DNA of 64,000 nt, taken from contig JALJCO010003968.1 in the NCBI GenBank assembly GCA_023101725.1, positions 2,170,001 through 2,234,000 on the forward strand. The letters run 5' to 3'. The notes below the pieces were generated by a model. The model made no database searches. It was given only the letters and a program-made list of their open reading frames with translations, and was not told where the DNA came from. Origin of the DNA: Atherinomorus stipes. Taxonomy: Eukaryota; Chordata; Actinopteri; Atheriniformes; Atherinidae. This document shows, in pieces, positions 48,387 to 61,087 of this stretch. A program made the translations under genes and the position numbers. Within the stretch, counting starts at the first letter, position 1, and each line of letters opens with the position of its first letter.

Positions 48387-51300
48387 ATGGCGGAGTGCGG
48401 GCGGAAGGCGCTGTCTCTCCTGGAAGCGGCCCGCTCCCGGTATGAGAGCCTGCAGATATCCGACGATGTGTTCGGTGAGTCCGGGGATGACAGCAGCGAC
48501 AATCCTTTCTATAGTACCTCCGGAGACTCCGACTCCGATAACTACATACCCGAGGTAGGCGAGGAGGAGCAGCCGCAGCACCACCACCACCATCAGAAAC
48601 GGAGTGACAAGGAAAGCGGACACAGCGGGGGCGCAGGTGGCGGCACCAGCGGGGGCAGCGGAGCGGGTCCTCCGGGCTCTCTGTCCCGAAGTCAAGCGGA
48701 GGAGGATGGCTGGACGGAGACGCTGCAGGATGTCACAGTACCGCCGTACAAAGAGACATATGGTGAGACATGATGCACGACGACACGGATAAGGTCATTT
48801 CTGCTTTAGGGGAAGAAAAAAAGCCCGGAGCTGTGATTAGACACAGAAATAGTCCAGGTCACGCTTTTCAGGTCAGGCAGGCCGTTTCTGAGGCTCTCTA
48901 TGGTATCATAAAAGCACACTCCAGCCATAGCAGTGGTGCAGCTGGGTGCTTGTTTCCACCGGTGTGTGAGTCCATCTTCATCCGCGTGCATGTGTGTTGT
49001 GTGTGAGGGAGAGGAGGATGACATTGCACCGTTAAGAGCTGTATGAAGTTAATGGCAAACGCTTAGCCTTTGATACTTCACCCCTTGGTGCTTTGGTACA
49101 CATGGTGTCTTGTGTGTGTGTGTGTGTGTTCATGTTTCAGAGCAGTGCAGGGGGGCATGCTGGATAATTTAGAGAAACTGCATGATGCCTCTCGTTGCTC
49201 TACACATACAATCTGATGTATGCATGTACAAGTAATACAGACATATTGGCCTTAATTAATCGAACTCCATTCATTTATTCATAAAAGAGATGGCTCTCAA
49301 TTTTAGCTGTATGTTTATGCTTTGTGTGTGTACAAACAGATTTATACATGAATCATGCACATGCAAATATACTCTGCCTTGAGTCTGTCACATGAAAAGT
49401 TTTCATGCCATGTAGATCCACAGTGACACTGTTGTAGCCTTACAAGGCGAACCAGCATATGGCTGTAGCAGATATGGCTCCTACCTCACTGTGCTTACAC
49501 ACAGCAACCCCATTATACTTTGAAAAATGAATAGCACAAGCAAAAGATTGGTTGTAATATAAAGTGTCAGGAAGCCACTGGAGTGTCAGTAAAATGCAAA
49601 GATAAGACCACATTTGAGCATTTCTGTTGTTGAAGCTGTTTATGTTTCATTGGAAGTAAACTGCAATTTTAAGTGTAGCCTACAGGATAGCTACTGTATA
49701 TTTACCTCTGAAATTGAGTATTTTTCCAAGCCCAATTACCTATCTCACTTCACTAATCCTGCTTTGTTAAATTCATGCCCTGGATATGGAGAGGAGCTTT
49801 TTATTGTTCATTATCCAAAATAATCTGGGGTGCCACATGAGGTCCTTTGGTGAGACAGAAAGTTGCAGGATGTTCCGTTCTCTCACATCCTGTACTTCCT
49901 GCTCTGTTGACTTAATCGAGGGTGGCAGCAGGTGTGACTGCTTTGTATATGCGAGGTGGATTTGTTAAAATACAGTCTGTTTGCTGAAACACAGCAACCA
50001 CGCCTTGAAATTACTGTCAGAAAGCACAATCACAGCTCAGACCTCAACTTGACAAGGTCGCTATCAGCTTTAATCAGCCTGAAGACTGAACATCAGCATA
50101 ACTATGCCTCTCTTAAGAGTTTAATGGCATGGGAAGCTGCTTAAGCTAAAAGTGATTCTCACTTGTCAGCCCAAGCTGCACTGTGATAGACTTACTGTAA
50201 TATTTCTGGACTTCTCTGTCCATCTATTTGCTCAAATGTCTCTCTGTCTGTCTCTTTTCGTCACTTGCTTTTCTGTCTGTAGGATTGTGCTGATGCAGAC
50301 ACAGGTGGATGTGACAGCTCCACTCTTTGCACACTGTGCACCTTTTTCATAAATCATCAGCCCCTGTCAGAAAGCATCAAGTTAGCTTCATGCAAACTCT
50401 CACTGCTTTGTGTTGATTTGCGATAGAAACAGGTGCAGAGCTGGGAAACCACGCTGGGCTTTTGGCTTGCATAAAAATGTGGTGGACACAAGGTCGAGCT
50501 CAGAGGTGAAGTGTTGTCTCATCTCAGTGTGAGATGGTTTTCTCTGCAGGGTGAGGCAGGTGGCAAAGAACCAGGATTATGAGCACATATCCAAATCTTA
50601 TGTTTATATAATCACCTTATCACGATGCCAAAGGGAATTAGAGAGCTATTTATTTATTCACTTTGCAAAGCACATCTGTAAGATTACTGCTATCCACCAT
50701 ATGCTTGGTTATCTGTTTGACTCTGTATTTCAAACTATCCCGTCTACTTGTTGCTACACATACATTTATTACTTAATAACATATCATGTCCCCTTCCCCA
50801 GACTTATAAGACAAAGACAGGAATCTTTCTTTATTTTTTTCAGTTATTTATTTGTTATTGGCAGAATATTTCAAGGTTTTAGCTGTTTAACTGAAAGCGC
50901 AAACTCTTATGTAACAGATTGAGATGGAATCTCACACATGCCGAGGTTTGTCTGATGTAATGCATCACACTGCGTATATGGTACTTGTCCTACATTCTTT
51001 CCATGGCTTTCTTTATGTCCAAATCAGAAAGTTCATCTCAGAAAACCCTCTTAGCAAAGATGGTCCAAAATTGCACTCATGTCTTGTTTTTTATGTCAGA
51101 ATTCCCATTAAAAACTGAGCTTAAAGCATGCTGACTTTACAGTAGCTATGCCAGGGGTTTATCTGCTGCAAATACGCAGTAATCTTTCATGCTTTAATCC
51201 CTGGATAGCAAACCTCACTGAGGCAGATGGTTGTCCCTCAACAATAGAAATGCAAGAACAGCTGATGATCATGAGGATTTTCTTTCTGTTCGCAACATAG

Positions 51301-52420
51301 GTGGGCTTTTGTATTGAGTCATTTGGGAATTGAATGTTTCAAGCTTCCATATTGTAGACTAATATCAGACTCAATAGACAGAGGGACTATTGATAAATTA
51401 AAATCATGAGGGTGAGACTGAAGACGAGCAGGCTGGGCTTTATGAGGGAAAATCTAGAGGCAGAGTAAATTTGTTTAGCAGGAGATGCAGCAGTTTTATT
51501 ATCTGTATAAATGACAAGCCCTTCCTCAGGTTGTATTTTTGGCTTCCATCTCAGAGGTGAATCATTTTGCCTCAGACGACATTCAGTCTGAAAATCAGCA
51601 TGTTTTTATCAAGCATTTTCCTGTAAGTCATGCTGAATTTTACATTCACCTTTGGAGTGTAATGTGTAAATGAGTGGATTTCAAGCGGTGCTTGGGCTGT
51701 CTTGGCCGCAAGCATCAGCTATGTGGGCGTTTTTCACATCTTGTCCTCCTCCAAACTTCGGCAGCCTACCATTAAGGGTAAAGCTTTGTGTGTGTTATCT
51801 TTAACTCAGCATTAAGATGCTGAAACAGTCCTTTGTTATTAAGCTGCAGCAAGCCAGTCAGAATCAGAGAAAGGACATGGGGAGAGAATAAAGATGTTGC
51901 TCTTTGGCGTTCGGGGAATAATGAGATTGCGCTGTTCAATTGAGCTTGAAGTTGTTCTACTCAGTATCTAAATTCCCTCAACAACAAGCACAGAGAAAAT
52001 CTCTAATTTATGAAAGCACACACAAACCAACTGCTGTGTCATGTATTGACAGCATAACTTCAGTACAACACCTAAAAGGTTGCAGACAGGATCCTTTTAA
52101 ATTGGAGGTAAATGTCAGACTCCCTTGAACCAACAATGGAAAATTCTTGATCTTTTCAACCGTCTCTGTTAGTTTCCCTCTCCACCTCTCTTAGATGGAC
52201 TCGGGTATCTTTGAATGCTGCTGTTTATACATTTTACCAAATTTTATATTTTTTCCCTGTGAGAGACTGACCTGTCCAGGTTTGATAAAAAGAAATGGTT
52301 GAATGGATTATCTGTTTTTGCACCCACATTACAGCCCTGACACAACCTGTGCAAGCTTTATGTAAGAGCACAAATGTCCATATCAGACAGATTGGACTTT
52401 GTGCAAACTTATATATATAA

Positions 52421-52506
<86 letters not shown>

Positions 52507-55500
52507 GTTTGATTAGGTTAGTCTGTGATTCTTTTATATGTGGCTTTGTCAAATAATAGCATTGATATGCAAAGGCAGTTATAGTTATGTGGCCTCATTG
52601 TCGGTCTCATCCACCTTCCACCTGTACTATAAAAACAAACAAAAAAAGTGATTATCACCGTTTACTTTTTGCATCATGACCTGCTACCTGCATGCCCCAC
52701 ACAGACTATATTCAGAGGTATTTCGAGACATTAAAGTATGTCTCACACACTGCAATGTGTTGTCTGCAAGCATGCGTAAAAAGAAACTTAAATTCAGCCA
52801 GTTTCTGATCCTGAATTCGAAAAGACTTTCCAAACAGCTTATTTTAGCTCTTTAGCAATCAATTTAAATGTCATTAAATTTGTTATAAAGCTGTTAATAA
52901 TAATTTTTTGTTTTTCCTCATCAATCTAAATGCAGTACAACACTATGGCAAAGGAAAAACCAATTTTGAAGGGGAAGTTTTGGGGGGTTATTTTTATTGA
53001 AAAGGTTAGAAAAAAAACAAAATATCTTATTTATGTACCATAAGTATTTAGCTTCCTCTCTTAATACTCTGTTCAAGCACCTGGCACAGCAGCGGCAGTC
53101 TCAAGTCTTCTTGAAAATAATCCTATCAGCTTGTTTCAATTTTGGAACTTTCTTTCAAATCATCCTGGCTGGATGTGACGTTTCAGTGCTCAACCATTTT
53201 CTGTCTCCCAGAGATGCTCTACTGGGTTCAAACCAGACTGACTGGGTCACAAAAAAACATTGTCATATACTTGTTCTCTGTCATCTACTGTAATCATCAC
53301 AACATTTGACTGTAGGGATACAATAAACGGGGTCATGCGCTTTTTTTTTTTTTCTGAACACAAAGTTTTAGGAGTTGTGTGCAAAGTCAAGTACAGTTCA
53401 TAGACAAATAAGTACCTTTTGTCAAACTTTAGGGAGCTTCTCTGTTCTTAGTTTTAGCTGCTTTTTGGTCACAAAACCATACAGATCATAAAGGTTGTTA
53501 GATTGATGTCATCATTGTCACGACTGGCTTGTTGTTTTCCTATCTGACCAACATCCGTCATCCCTAATTAGTCAGTTTAGCAGTTAGATGTAGGAAATTT
53601 TCAACTGATGGGATTTGCTGCTCTTTAGGCACCGAAAAATGCCATTGGGGGAAAAACCAGATGGGCTCCAGTTAAGTTAAAGAAGCAGTTATTGTTGTTT
53701 CAGTTAAGGTATTTTAAACTGCTCTTTACTTAGGCTTAATAGCTAAGTGTGTGAATCCATTAAGCTAACAGTTTGAACTGTTTAACCACACCTATAGACG
53801 TCTATTTCAACCACTTATCCATCACCTTTTGCAAACAGGCCATTTAACAAGTGCCTGCAAGAGACAGCAGATTTACGCCGTAGGGGTTAAATCAACACCT
53901 GTTTGGAAATGGCTTGAGGAAAGGGCAGGTTTGTCTGCTGGTTGTGTGTTTTTGCAAATCCACTGGGCTTAGATGCATCAACTATTTTGACAAAAGTAAT
54001 TGCTGCTGTTCAAACTCCATCTTTTATCAGCTGAGGATTTATTGACAGACATCAGATGTCTCTCAGCCATGAGTCTGTTCTCATTCTCATTCAACTTCAG
54101 GATTTTGACTCACTGCCTGCCATAATACTTAAGCAACGAGACACTGAAAGCTTCTGCAAGCAGAGAAATGCCACACAGTGACAAGCGTCACAGTGTGGTG
54201 GCTGTCAGGTCGTGTAAACTTTCCAACTACTGCCCTGGGCTTCTGACATTCATACTAAAAGCTGCCCGGGCTGATTCATGAAAAAGCCAAGTGGTTATTG
54301 TGATACTGTTCTACTTTTGAGATGACAGAGTAGTTTTTGTAAGCGAGAGAAAGGTTGTCTCACTCAGTCTTGTGACAGTTCAACACAATGTAAGTTTATC
54401 ATGTCTGAAAGTGTCAAAAGGGGAACCTTTGATTCAGCAAAGTCAGTCTGACTGATGGCATCTAACCAGAGTTTAAGAACTGGGATTAAGTGGCAGTTGT
54501 ATCTGTGAGAAAGTCCATTTGGGACTCTGCCTGTCGCTGCAGTTTCCATTGCCATAATATTCCTTTTCTCTCCTGATCCAGGCCCTGCTCAGAAGATGCC
54601 AGCCACCGCCACAGCCTTGGACTTCTTCCAGCTCTTTGTTCCAGACAACTGCATCCAAAACATGGTCACTCAGACTAACATGTACGCCAAGAAGTTCCAG
54701 GAGCGCTTCGGCTCAGACGAAGGCTGGTTTCCCGTCACAGCTCAGGAGATGAAAGCTTTCCTGGGCTTCGTCACCTCAACCAGCGTTCACCACTGCGAGT
54801 CGGTGCTCAGCATCTGGAGTTCGGGCTTCTTCAGCAACCGAAGCATCGCCTTGAAGATGAGCCAGTCGCGTTTCGAAAAGATCCTCAAGTACTTCCACAT
54901 TGTTGCTTTCCGCCCATCACAAGGTAGCAACCAGGGCCTTTACAAGATCCAGCCTTTCCTGGACTCGCTGCAGCAGTCATTCGGCTGCACCTTCAGACCC
55001 TCGCAGACACAGGTGCGTACGGGACTCCAGAGCGTCAGTGATTTTCAAAGCATCCTCGGATGTGCAGCAAATTACATATTCAAATTTCATTTTCACACTG
55101 ATTCCCTGCTGATATTACCAAACTGGTGTAGAGGCAGCAGCATCAGGGGTGTTGGTGTTTGAAAGTTAGATTTTTTTTGTTGGAGCTGTCTTGATTTTAG
55201 GTGTCAGCACATTTTACAGAACGGCTGTAATCATCTGAAATAGCCTTGTTAAAATAGTAGCATTTTAAGAAATTGACACGTTTCCAAGGATGTTTAGAGG
55301 CCATTTAGGTGTGCTGGATGTTAACAGCCCTCTTGGATTTAACACCTACAGTAAGAATTAGTTCAATCTCAGTTTAAGCAGATTAGATACCGTTTCACTT
55401 TCCTATATGTGTCCATGTAAGCACCTTTTTATGCAATAGCCTAGAAACGCCCTAGTCCCTTTATAAAAACAGCTTTAGTTTAAGTAATGTGAATCAGTCT

Positions 55501-58500
55501 GAAAGTCGTGCACACATTGAGACTGAGTGTGTGGGAACGCTCTTATTTTTTTTTTACAAATTTCCTTTGCATCATTTGTTTTCTGTTGCACTCAGTTTGT
55601 TTTAGACTCTCATTTATGCAACTAGGGCAGTGGAGCACCAGCCTTGTTTCTCTATTTTGGGTAGTTAGGGCTTTTTTCCTTCTCTTTTTTTAAACATTCG
55701 TTTTCTTCTGTGGAATAACACCATGCTGTGGCTGTGCCTACAAATAACTACACTATTATATCAGATTTGCTCTTGTGCAGTATTTTTAAGTGAAATGTGT
55801 AACTTCAATCAAAGATTCAGCCACAAGTAACTTCTGGTGACCAATAATATTACAACTACAAGGCAGACACAGCATTTAAAAAAAAAAAACAAACTTTTTC
55901 CTTATTTTTAAGGTAGGTGGTTGTCCACAGAAACTGCTTTGTTTGTTTTTAAGGGATGCATATGGCTTCGTTTTTATCTGTGAGCTCATTTGTGTGAAGG
56001 TTATTCTATAACAGTAACTTGCCTGGTCAGGAAGTCCCAGAAGGTGATTAGTCATATTCTAGCTGCTTGTGTCGTAGCCACTTTAAAGCTCTAAAAGATG
56101 GAAATAAGTCTATTTGTTTGCTTCTTGTTTGTACAGTGTAATAGTCGTAACGTCCTTATTGTGAAAGATAATGTAAGAGGAGTAAATGCAGTAAATGCAT
56201 TTGGGAATATAGACACTCCATTATATCACACAAACATCTAGTTTGGCATTAAATTTTACAGTAAAATGGCTCAAGTAGTAGTATTTTAGGGCTGATTATA
56301 TTACAGGGTAATTGGTGGTAAAGTGAAATTTGCTTTCATGCTAAAGCTTTCAATCCTCCTCTATCTGAAAATGGCAAATTTGAAATAATGAGGGCAGACT
56401 GACTGCCACAAAGTGTGTGTGTGTATGTTTGTAGTTGCAGTGTATGTGTGTATTCAGGCCAGTTTGTTTTATCTGTTGGTTGTCTGTGCCAGGGGCAGAG
56501 TGGGTCCAGATACTGAGAGTGGCACAGACTGAAACGGTAGCTTTGAGGAACAGTTTTTCAATCATTTACTGGCAAATTTACACAAGGAAGGGATTTTGGC
56601 CATTATTTGTCCTGTTGTTTAATTTCTGGCCTAATTATTTACTGTAAGTTGGGTGAATCACACATATACACACAAATGTAGTACGTGTTCATGAGCAGTG
56701 TGATTCATCATTCTGTTTTGACAGTCAAGTTAGTACTGTACAATTGTTAATCGTGGTTTTGTTTCTAGTTTTTTTTTTTTAAATATATATTTTAGATTTA
56801 TGTAGGATGCGTTGTTCACCCTGAAATGTTCTTTTAGCTTTTCCTGGCTGTTTACCACCCCACCAAAAGACCCTGTCTGTCCTGATTGGTCAGTCAATTC
56901 ACCAAAAATTGCTGCTCCTCTTCGCTTGTTTCAAGCACTAAACTAACCAGTAACCAGGCATACAAATGTTACACAGTGGTGTTGTTCAACACAGGAAAAT
57001 AAGACTGGTCTGAACAAGGTGGATCAGACTGTTTTAGAGAGCAATTTTCTCTGGGAGAGAGCACTTCTGTGTTTGAGCTTTTCAAGTTTTAAAGGCTTTG
57101 GGATTTAAATGTAACGCATGAGAGATATATAATTTCTTCAGTCTTTGTTCTCTGCGTTATATGCAGAATAACACTAAAGGAAACTCATGTATAACATTTC
57201 TTCTTTGATATTCTTGAGGAAGACTAGCACTCTTATGATTGGCCAGCCAGTGGCTGATTCGTTTCTGAAAAAGATGTATTTTTAAGTGTCAAAGATGAAC
57301 AAGGCAGGAAGTGGGATCTTGGGTTACATGTTTTTAAGACAAGGTATTCTTCTACATACTGTATGTTTATGACCTGAATTCATACATCACTTGTTCTTTC
57401 CTGAGGCAGAGGTATGGGATTGTTGCAGCCTTTTCTTCAACAAACTTGGGCCAAATTTGCTGAACTGAATTTAAGTTGGTAAGGAGTCTGGGCAAAGAAA
57501 GAAATGTTTAAATTTTAGTGCTGATCAGGATCACTTTGTTTCTTGGCAGAGGAGGGGCTTTCCATGCACTCTTGCTGGGTTTTGTTTGTGTAGCAAAGTG
57601 TGAATATGAGCACAAACTTGAGAATGTCAATCCAGCTGAATATTAACACTTTACATAAGCCCCTGTCAACATTAATGCTATGTTTTGTTGTGTCAGTTTG
57701 CTATAGAGATGCACCGATCCAGTCCAACACGATACCTGGGCTTAGCATATCGGCTGATACTGATCTGATAATATTGTAGAATATATTAACTGTATAGCTT
57801 ACCATGTGAGTGAAGGCATCAAGCTTGACATAAACATGTAGCCTTGTTAAAAAACACAGATGTAAATGTACTTAATGTTAATTATTAACAAATAAAATGT
57901 ACATTTATTATAATATTAATTGAAAAATGTAATTACTGGATCTAAATGCTGGATCGGCTGCATTCATCTGATATTCGATCCAGCTAATTTGTCAGTATCA
58001 GAGCCGATATCCGATCTGGGTATCGGATCGGTGCATCTCTAGTTTGGTATTGTTGCAATGACCATCTAAACTGGTGGCATTGCTATACTGAATTGTGTAT
58101 TATCTTTAAGATATTGGAGTTGTGACAGACTGTTGACTGACAGTGAGTAGATAAACCCTTTGTCTTCCCCTTCTTTATCCAGTGCAGGGTTGATTAACCC
58201 ATGTGAATGATTTTTTGTTGAGATTTTGCTTTCAGAACTGAAGATGCACCAAAGAATGAGGAAAGCTGCAGGATTTGCTGCTGTAACATGAAACACCAGC
58301 ACAATCCGATATTTTTTTAAAGGGTAGTTGCGGTTTGGGTGATGTGATCCATCCATAGACTTGATAGCCTCATTATTTTTCATTAATCCATAACTCTAAA
58401 TTTGACTTGGAAATGTGTTGCTGCTATTGGTGCTACAGCATGTCTGAGCTGCTGGCTTTCACTCTCTCACTTGAGTTTAGATACCAGAGGAAGGAAGAGT

Positions 58501-59716
58501 GCAGAGAAATTTGAAATGCAAATTTTGGTGTTGTTTTTATACCTTTGCTTGTATGTCTTTAGATCAGTGAATGTGTGCCAGCTTTTAAATGCTCAAACCA
58601 CTACTGAGGAATTGATCCTGCGATTGTAGACTCTTTATTAAAGATTATAGCCTTAACGTAAAGTGATATACCATCTTAATTATCTATTGAGGCCTCTGAT
58701 CTCGTGATTGGGGCATTAACTCATTATTAAAATCTTCACTGAGGTAGCCATTTAAGTAAGACTGAGGCCTTTAAACAGCCTGGAAGTGCTGCAGGGACTG
58801 TTTAGTCTACCTCAGCATTTCATATGGTCATGTTTACTTATGTCGGGACAACAGTTCAAAATGTATGTTGAGTTCATTGTCAAAATAGTCAAAATTGTCT
58901 ATCAATATCATATCTTTTAAAGTTTGGTAACTCTTACAGTTTAAAATATCTGTTTTTGTGTTACTTTATTATTCTTTTAGTATTATTCTTTTAGTTAAAA
59001 TCTATCTCACTCTGCATTTACCTCAGGCAACATTGTATGTATTTATTATTTAAGTAGTAAACACTATTCCCTTAGATGTGTATTTTATGTCTTTGTCGGA
59101 ACATAAAATACCTAGTGCAGACTGAAATACTGTCTGTGCACTGTTTTTGTGACTTTTGACGTGATTATGAGAAAAGGGATATATACTGCATGAACAGGCA
59201 AACTCTGCAAGGTTAACCCATAATTGCTAAGGACAAACTAAATCCCAAAGCAACAGAAAAAGAGTAAAAGACATTTTCAGAAGCCCTTCGCATACAGAGC
59301 TTCATGGTTATGTTCTTCTGCTGAAAGCAGTGTTTTGGGGTTTTTTTTTCTTCTCAGCATCCCTCTCAAACATACAAAATCGTTGATCTTCAGTGGGCTG
59401 TGTTTTCTCTTAAACCTTTTTCTTTAATGTCACCCATGCACAATCTCACTCTCGTCCGTTACAAAAAGAGCCTTGTTAAGGTCAGCTATTGCTCTGACAA
59501 CACCTTCCGTACTCGTGTTGTACTTGGATTGAACCCTTCAAAAACACGCTGATATGTCCGGCATTGTCTCTCCCTTTCCAGGTTCTGCATGAGCCCTTGA
59601 TAGATGAGGACCCCGTTTTTATCACCACCTGCACAGAACGAGAGCTAAGGAAGAGGAAGAAGAGGAAGTTTAGCCTCTGGGTTAGACAGTGCACCTCCAC
59701 CGGATTCATTTGTCAG
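48387..59716 (+). CDS. pgbd5: piggyBac transposable element-derived protein 5 (partial, 5' three exons)
   Basis: Domesticated piggyBac transposase family protein of vertebrates, nuclear and mainly neural in mammals. Coding exons 48387-48762, 54582-55012 and 59582-59716 join in phase to the first 314 residues; human PGBD5 is 524, so the remaining ~200 residues lie beyond the window. Exon 1 carries the vertebrate N-terminus ([27 protein letters not shown]) with a fish-specific His/Gly/Ser-rich tail. Exons 2 and 3 hold the transposase-derived region ([52 protein letters not shown]; then LIDEDPVFI and [19 protein letters not shown]). An upstream in-frame ATG at 48339 is weaker: MAECGRKAL matches the known start. 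Head-to-head with cog2, as in human. Confidence 0.96.
48763..54581 (+). other. pgbd5: pgbd5 intron 1
   Basis: A 5.8-kb intron with GT...AG ends (TATG|gtgaga; tgatccag|GCCC). It contains a (GT)n tract near 49111-49130 and the (TA)n at 52424-52503. No additional splice-bounded coding segment is evident. Short ORFs here are chance. Confidence 0.8.
52424..52503. repeat. (TA)n microsatellite
   Basis: About 80 bp of pure TA in pgbd5 intron 1. Confidence 0.98.
55013..59581 (+). other. pgbd5: pgbd5 intron 2
   Basis: A 4.6-kb intron (ACACAG|gtgcgt; ccctttccag|GTTC) holding the hAT MITE at 57704-58041. Otherwise it is AT-rich with no recognisable feature. Confidence 0.8.
57704..58041. mobile_element. 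hAT MITE in pgbd5 intron 2 with 8-bp TSD
   Basis: The ends TAGAGATGCACCGATCC and (reverse complement) TAGAGATGCACCGATCC are identical. Flanks GTTTGCTA (57696-57703) and GTTTGGTA (58042-58049) are an 8-bp duplication with one mismatch. The interior repeats ATCGGCTGAT/GATCC motifs. It has no coding capacity. Confidence 0.92.
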
Positions 59717-60423
59717 GTAAATGCGTGGAGTGAAAGAAGGGCGAAACAAACAGTTGTTCTAGCAATCAAATACTTTCAATAGGAAGTGGAGGGATGGCAA
59801 AAGTCCACTTCACAGTGACTCTATTTATATGCTGCTTTGAAATTTCCTGGCAGAAAATGGATGTAGGTCATATCAAATACGCGAGACAGAAGTTTCCATT
59901 CTGCTTGTTTGAGGAACAAAGGTTTTCATAAAAACATTGGAGGCTTTGATCTACAACAACTTTCAAATTTCACTCTCAGGTTTTTGATGTTGCATCATTT
60001 TGAATTAAACCATTTACTTGTGCTTGCTAAAAAAAAAAAAAAAAAAAAGAAAATCACTTTCCATAAAATATTCAAGTGTAATTTTATCTGCAGAAAATCA
60101 CAAATATTCAGTTTCAGAAATGAGTTGAACTGGTCTGTACAGGAGACTGTGTGATGGATGAAAATACTGTCAGATTTTCTCACTGATGTTGCTTGAGATT
60201 GGGAAATCTTGCAGCTCTGGATCAGATCCGTGTTGTCACATCACAGGCAGGCAGAGCAGCTCTGCAGACTAACAACCTTGCCCTCAATGTAACCTTCCAC
60301 TCGTACACTTGTTGCTTATGTAACACCACTGATTAACTGAGACCAGACACTGAAGAGGATTGACAGACAGACGGATGCAGTTGTCATTCCACAGGATAAA
60401 GAGTCAGATTTCCCAGACTATTA
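59717..60423. other. pgbd5 intron 3 start, no further exon seen
   Basis: AT-rich sequence with an A-tract at about 60030-60048. No segment matches the next expected PGBD5 exon (which in human begins after ...TGFIIQ), so exon 4 is probably beyond the window. Confidence 0.6.
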
Positions 60424-61009
60424 GGGTGCATTCAGAAAGCATAGTCCAGAAGACTCGGTCCATTTGGGGACTCGGTGCGGCTGGGGGTGGGGGTGGTCTT
60501 CCGAACCGAGATCGGGACGGGTTCACACTGCACCAGGGCCAAATGGGCCAAGAATCTCAGGTGGCGCTGCATTCGATTCAGATTCACAAGACATACAACA
60601 AACAAGAACAAGAAGGTTCTCACAACCTCTGTTTCCTCCACAAAACATTATTTTTGTGCGTAGGCTACTTACGAGGAGCTGGGATATGCTTTCGTCAGAC
60701 CAAATATCAATTAAAGCTTTTACTTTCTTTTCACTCCACGTCTGACCACGAGCCATCTTTGTAAGTACTGCTGTCCCACGTGCGTTTGTTGTCGTAGCGT
60801 TTACCCACGTTACGTTTTACCCACATTGCCAATGCAGTTCCGTAGTCCACTTCTGTATTTGGTCCACTTGAATCGGACCGAGACCTGCGTTTGTAGGCGG
60901 ACCGAGCCCACTTGTTTATTCCGGATCAGACATACACTCCCCCAAATGAAGCGGACTTTCCGAGCAAACGGACTCTGATTCAAATTGAAAAAGCTTTGTG
61001 AATGCGCCC
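60424..61009 (-). mobile_element. Harbinger-like element with Myb/SANT-like ORF
   Basis: The ends GGGTGCATTCAGAAAGC and (reverse complement) GGGCGCATTCACAAAGC form inverted repeats. On the minus strand, 60756-60523 encodes MARGQTWSEKKVKALIDIWS, the beginning of a Myb/SANT-like (trihelix) DNA-binding domain typical of PIF/Harbinger-associated proteins and of genes derived from them. The domain soon loses similarity. Flanking tri-nucleotides (TTA/ATA) fit a Harbinger 3-bp duplication imperfectly. Confidence 0.65.
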
Positions 61010-61087
61010 ATAATGTGTCATTATTTGTCTCACACATTGTCCAGCATCATTTCTCTTCAAGACTGCAGGTTGTTAAAGCATTTGTCT

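Noticed and set aside
50551..50922. 123-codon ORF on the plus strand in pgbd5 intron 1
   Set aside because: It lies wholly within the intron, has no splice context, no domain and AT-biased composition; length is within chance for this DNA.
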